Source of the DNA: 2-12-FULL-43-11 sp035655355
GTDB taxonomy: Bacteria > Patescibacteriota > Minisyncoccia > UBA6257 > Colwellbacteraceae
Assembly (NCBI GenBank): GCA_035655355.1
Contig: DASRUQ010000005.1
Coordinates: 1 to 7,320 of the forward strand
Direction: 5' to 3'
DNA length: 7,320 nucleotides
In this document: positions 5,071 to 7,320 of the stretch, one piece after another
How the letters are laid out: each line of letters starts with the position of its first letter
How positions within the stretch are numbered: the first letter of the stretch is position 1
Translations under genes and position numbers: made by a program
The notes under the pieces: generated by a model
What the model was told of the DNA's origin: nothing
Seen by the model: only the letters and a program-made list of their open reading frames with translations
The model's database searches: none

Positions 5071-6477
5071 ATGTATAAGACTACTATAGGGTTGGAAATA
5101 CACGCGGAGCTTAAAACAGAGTCTAAGATGTTTTGTTCCTGTAAAAATGACCCCGACGAAAAAACTCCTAATTTAAATATTTGCCCCATCTGCCTGGCTC
5201 ACCCAGGCGTGCTTCCGACTATCAATAAAAAAGCGGTTGAATCAATTGTAAAAGTTGGGTTGGCCTTAGGCAGTAAAATAGGCAGTCCCTCTAAATTTGA
5301 TAGAAAAAATTACTTCTACCCCGACTTGCCTAAAGGCTACCAGATTTCCCAGTATGACGAACCCCTAGTTGTAGGAGGCTCTTTAAACGGCGTTAAACTA
5401 ACCAGGGTCCATCTGGAAGAAGATACGGCCCGTTTACAGCATGGATCGGATGGCAAGTCTTCTTATGTCGACTACAATCGCGCCAGCTTACCCTTGATGG
5501 AACTTGTAACCAACCCTGATATTAAATCCGCCGACGAAGCATACGACTTTGCCAAGGAACTCCAGCTAATCCTTAGATATCTCGAAGTCTCTGATGCTGA
5601 TATGGAAAAGGGCCAGATGAGAGTTGAACCAAATATTTCCGTTTCTAAAACCGATAAATTAGGAGACAAAGTGGAGCTTAAGAATATTAATTCTTTCAGC
5701 GCGGTTAAAAACGCTATCGCCTACGAAGTAGACAGGCAAATAAAAGTTCTAGAAGCTGGCGAAAAAGTTAAACAGGAAACCAGGGGGTGGGATGAAACTA
5801 AGATGGAAACTTTTTCCCAGAGAACCAAAGAGAACGCCCACGACTACAGATATATTCCTGAACCGGATTTGCCACCCGTAGAAATTCCAGCCGAGATTAT
5901 GGAAAGTCTTAAGATTGAGATACCGGAATTGCCCGCCGATAAAAGAAAGCGGTTTGTCTCCGAATATAGCCTCAACGATGATCAGGCTTCAACTCTCACC
6001 GCCGACAGATACTTGGCGGCCTATTTTGAGGAGGCTAATTCAGAAAAAGAGAAGGCTACGCCACAGCTTATTTTTAACTATCTAACCAGCGATTTATTGA
6101 GTCTAGTTAATTCTGCTGGACTTAAAATTACGGAATCTAAGATTAGTCCGCAACACTTAGCGTCTCTAGTTGACCTAGCCGAAGCAGGTACTTTAAATAG
6201 CCGTAAAGCTAAAGATTTACTAAAGAGAATGTGGGATACCGGCTTAAGTACCGAAGAGATTTTAAGTCAGGAAGATATTACCCAGATTGGAGACGAAGGA
6301 GTCCTTAAGGAAACTGTTGTCAGGATCATTGAAGCCAATCCTAAGGCGGTAGAAGATTACAGGAAAGGCAAAGAGGTTTCTCTGCAATTCTTAGTAGGTA
6401 AAGCGATGGGCGAGCTTAAAGGCAGAGGAAACCCTGAACTTTTGAAAAAGCTTTTCCTGGAGTATCTAGCCAAATAG
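5071..6477 (+). CDS. gatB: Aspartyl/glutamyl-tRNA(Asn/Gln) amidotransferase subunit B
   Basis: GatB is the kinase and tRNA-binding subunit of GatCAB. The complex turns mischarged Glu-tRNA(Gln), and often Asp-tRNA(Asn), into Gln- or Asn-tRNA, with ammonia supplied by GatA. The 468-residue length is typical. The N-terminal cradle domain (about 1-290) opens with TTIGLEIHAELKTESKMF. It holds four likely zinc-binding cysteines (22, 24, 38, 41; CSC and CPIC), FDRKNYFYPDLPKGYQIS, HLEED (114-118) and the tRNA-contact run AHDYRYIPEPDLPPVEI. The C-terminal helical and YqeY-like tail (about 320-468) contains the expected NSRKAKDLLKRM and a closing GRGNPELLKKLFLEYL. gatA and gatC are not in this window. 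It appears to be transcribed separately from rplK. Its last 62 bases overlap the end of miaA on the other strand. Confidence 0.97.
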   Translation: MYKTTIGLEIHAELKTESKMFCSCKNDPDEKTPNLNICPICLAHPGVLPTINKKAVESIVKVGLALGSKIGSPSKFDRKNYFYPDLPKGYQISQYDEPLVVGGSLNGVKLTRVHLEEDTARLQHGSDGKSSYVDYNRASLPLMELVTNPDIKSADEAYDFAKELQLILRYLEVSDADMEKGQMRVEPNISVSKTDKLGDKVELKNINSFSAVKNAIAYEVDRQIKVLEAGEKVKQETRGWDETKMETFSQRTKENAHDYRYIPEPDLPPVEIPAEIMESLKIEIPELPADKRKRFVSEYSLNDDQASTLTADRYLAAYFEEANSEKEKATPQLIFNYLTSDLLSLVNSAGLKITESKISPQHLASLVDLAEAGTLNSRKAKDLLKRMWDTGLSTEEILSQEDITQIGDEGVLKETVVRIIEANPKAVEDYRKGKEVSLQFLVGKAMGELKGRGNPELLKKLFLEYLAK

Positions 6478-7318
6478 TATTTTTGTCTCTTTTGAACCAC
6501 GTCATCTGCCGCTTGGCGTAGTGATTTATCTGACTTGTTAATTCGGCTACCATCTGGGCTTTGCTTATTTGCCCCTCAAGGAAACGGTTAACGTATCTGT
6601 ATTCCAACCCGAAACTTTCCAATTTTCTGGAACTTACCCCGCTGGCTTTTAAGTTTTTAACTTCTCTAACCATTCCTAATTTAATTCTTTTTAAGAGTCG
6701 TGTTTTTATCTTCTCTTTAAGTAATTTTTCTTTGGGTCGTAAACCAAGTTTAAGTACTTCATACGACGATGTTTTTAAATCAAATAGTTTAAAATGGGGG
6801 ACTGCAGCGCCGGTGGTTTTGATTATCTCCAGAGCCCTAACGAGTCTTACCTTATTATGTCTATCAATGTTGTTAGATCTTTCTGGGTCCAGTTTCTGGA
6901 GAGTCTTAAAAAGTTTTTCAGTGCTTTGTAGATGAAGTTTGGCTCTTAATTTAATGTCGGCTTTAACCGGAGGTATGGGCCAATTGTAAAGAACAGCATC
7001 AACATAAAAACCGGTGCCGCCACAGATAATAGGCACCTTGCCTCTTTTGATAATTTTATTGATTGCCTTCGTAGATTCTTTTTTATACTTGGATACGGTG
7101 AAAGTTGATTTCGGGGAAGCAACATCCAGGAGATGATGGGGTACACCCTTCATCTCACGCTTGGTGATTTTGCCGCTGCCGATATTTAATCCTTTATAGA
7201 CCTGTCTGGAATCTGCCGAGACCACTTCGCCATTAAAACGCCTGGCCAGATTTACCGCCAGGTCGCTTTTGCCGCTGGAGGTCGGCCCTACCACGGCTAT
7301 TACCTTAGGCTTCTCCAT
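6416..7318 (-). CDS. miaA: tRNA dimethylallyltransferase (A37 isopentenylation)
   Basis: MiaA transfers a dimethylallyl group from DMAPP to N6 of A37 in tRNAs reading codons that begin with U, which stabilises codon pairing. The 300-residue product is normal for the family and looks complete at both ends. It has the P-loop GPTSSGKS (11-18), DSRQVYKGLNIGSGK (36-50, with the catalytic Asp36), GVPHHLLD (58-65) and GGTGFYVDA (100-108, with Thr102). C-terminally come NKVRLVRALEI, FGLEYRYV and YAKRQMTWFKRD, the tRNA-recognition and closing motifs. Only two bases lie upstream of the ATG in this window, so its promoter cannot be seen. The last residues, after the usual end of similarity, are encoded opposite the gatB 3' end. 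Identification is secure. Confidence 0.96.
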   Translation of the reverse strand: MEKPKVIAVVGPTSSGKSDLAVNLARRFNGEVVSADSRQVYKGLNIGSGKITKREMKGVPHHLLDVASPKSTFTVSKYKKESTKAINKIIKRGKVPIICGGTGFYVDAVLYNWPIPPVKADIKLRAKLHLQSTEKLFKTLQKLDPERSNNIDRHNKVRLVRALEIIKTTGAAVPHFKLFDLKTSSYEVLKLGLRPKEKLLKEKIKTRLLKRIKLGMVREVKNLKASGVSSRKLESFGLEYRYVNRFLEGQISKAQMVAELTSQINHYAKRQMTWFKRDKNTIWLDTPGKAFSKVQGFLCL

Positions 7319-7320
7319 AT

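Noticed and set aside
6561..6935. Plus-strand open frame opposite miaA
   Set aside because: The minus strand encodes unmistakable MiaA motifs across this whole stretch; the plus-strand peptide is low complexity and unrecognised.
1..7320. CRISPR arrays, tRNA genes, insertion sequences, defence or toxin-antitoxin genes
   Set aside because: I saw no regularly spaced repeats, cloverleaf-like segments, transposase motifs or such gene pairs; the window is almost fully occupied by seven housekeeping genes.

Overview
The window looks like ordinary chromosomal housekeeping DNA from a small-genome bacterium. It most likely comes from the Candidate Phyla Radiation (Patescibacteria, Parcubacteria side). 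This is inferred from protein style (a short Bacillus-type GyrB, a 62-residue SecE, a minimal 184-residue NusG), tight gene packing, weak or absent Shine-Dalgarno sequences, and an L11 gene that is not followed by the L1 gene. The standard bacterial code fits: no in-frame TGA occurs in the seven genes. All seven end in TAA (5) or TAG (2).

Layout. Bases 1-1601 hold the 3' two-thirds of pheT (phenylalanyl-tRNA synthetase beta chain), cut by the left edge. A 107-base gap carries a TATAAT promoter and possibly a weak terminator, then gyrB (1709-3661). Only 27 bases later begins the classical cluster secE-nusG-rplK (3689-4875): membrane translocase subunit, transcription elongation factor and ribosomal protein L11. 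rplA, rplJ and rplL, the usual next genes, are missing. In their place is a 195-base intergenic region (4876-5070), then gatB (5071-6477), the amidotransferase subunit for Gln-tRNA(Gln)/Asn-tRNA(Asn). miaA (tRNA A37 isopentenyltransferase) lies on the minus strand at 7318-6416 and overlaps the end of gatB tail to tail by 62 bases.

The genes share an information-processing theme: charging and modifying tRNA (pheT, gatB, miaA), ribosome and transcription (rplK, nusG), DNA topology (gyrB) and protein export (secE). None belongs to a defence or mobile system, and I see no new multi-gene system here.

The one unusual stretch is 4849-5045, just after rplK. A perfect 12-base inverted repeat straddles the rplK stop codon. 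The last seven codons of rplK, stop included, recur 127 bases downstream in a diverged copy whose differences are mostly silent. Between the copies lie two perfect 9-bp hairpins and a 4-bp tetraloop hairpin, and a strong intrinsic terminator follows. This could be a decayed partial duplication of the L11 gene end, a small palindromic insertion, or a structured 3' RNA element. A second pattern worth noting is that TATAAT boxes end only 7-9 bases before the ATG of gatB and rplK, which predicts leaderless or nearly leaderless mRNAs.
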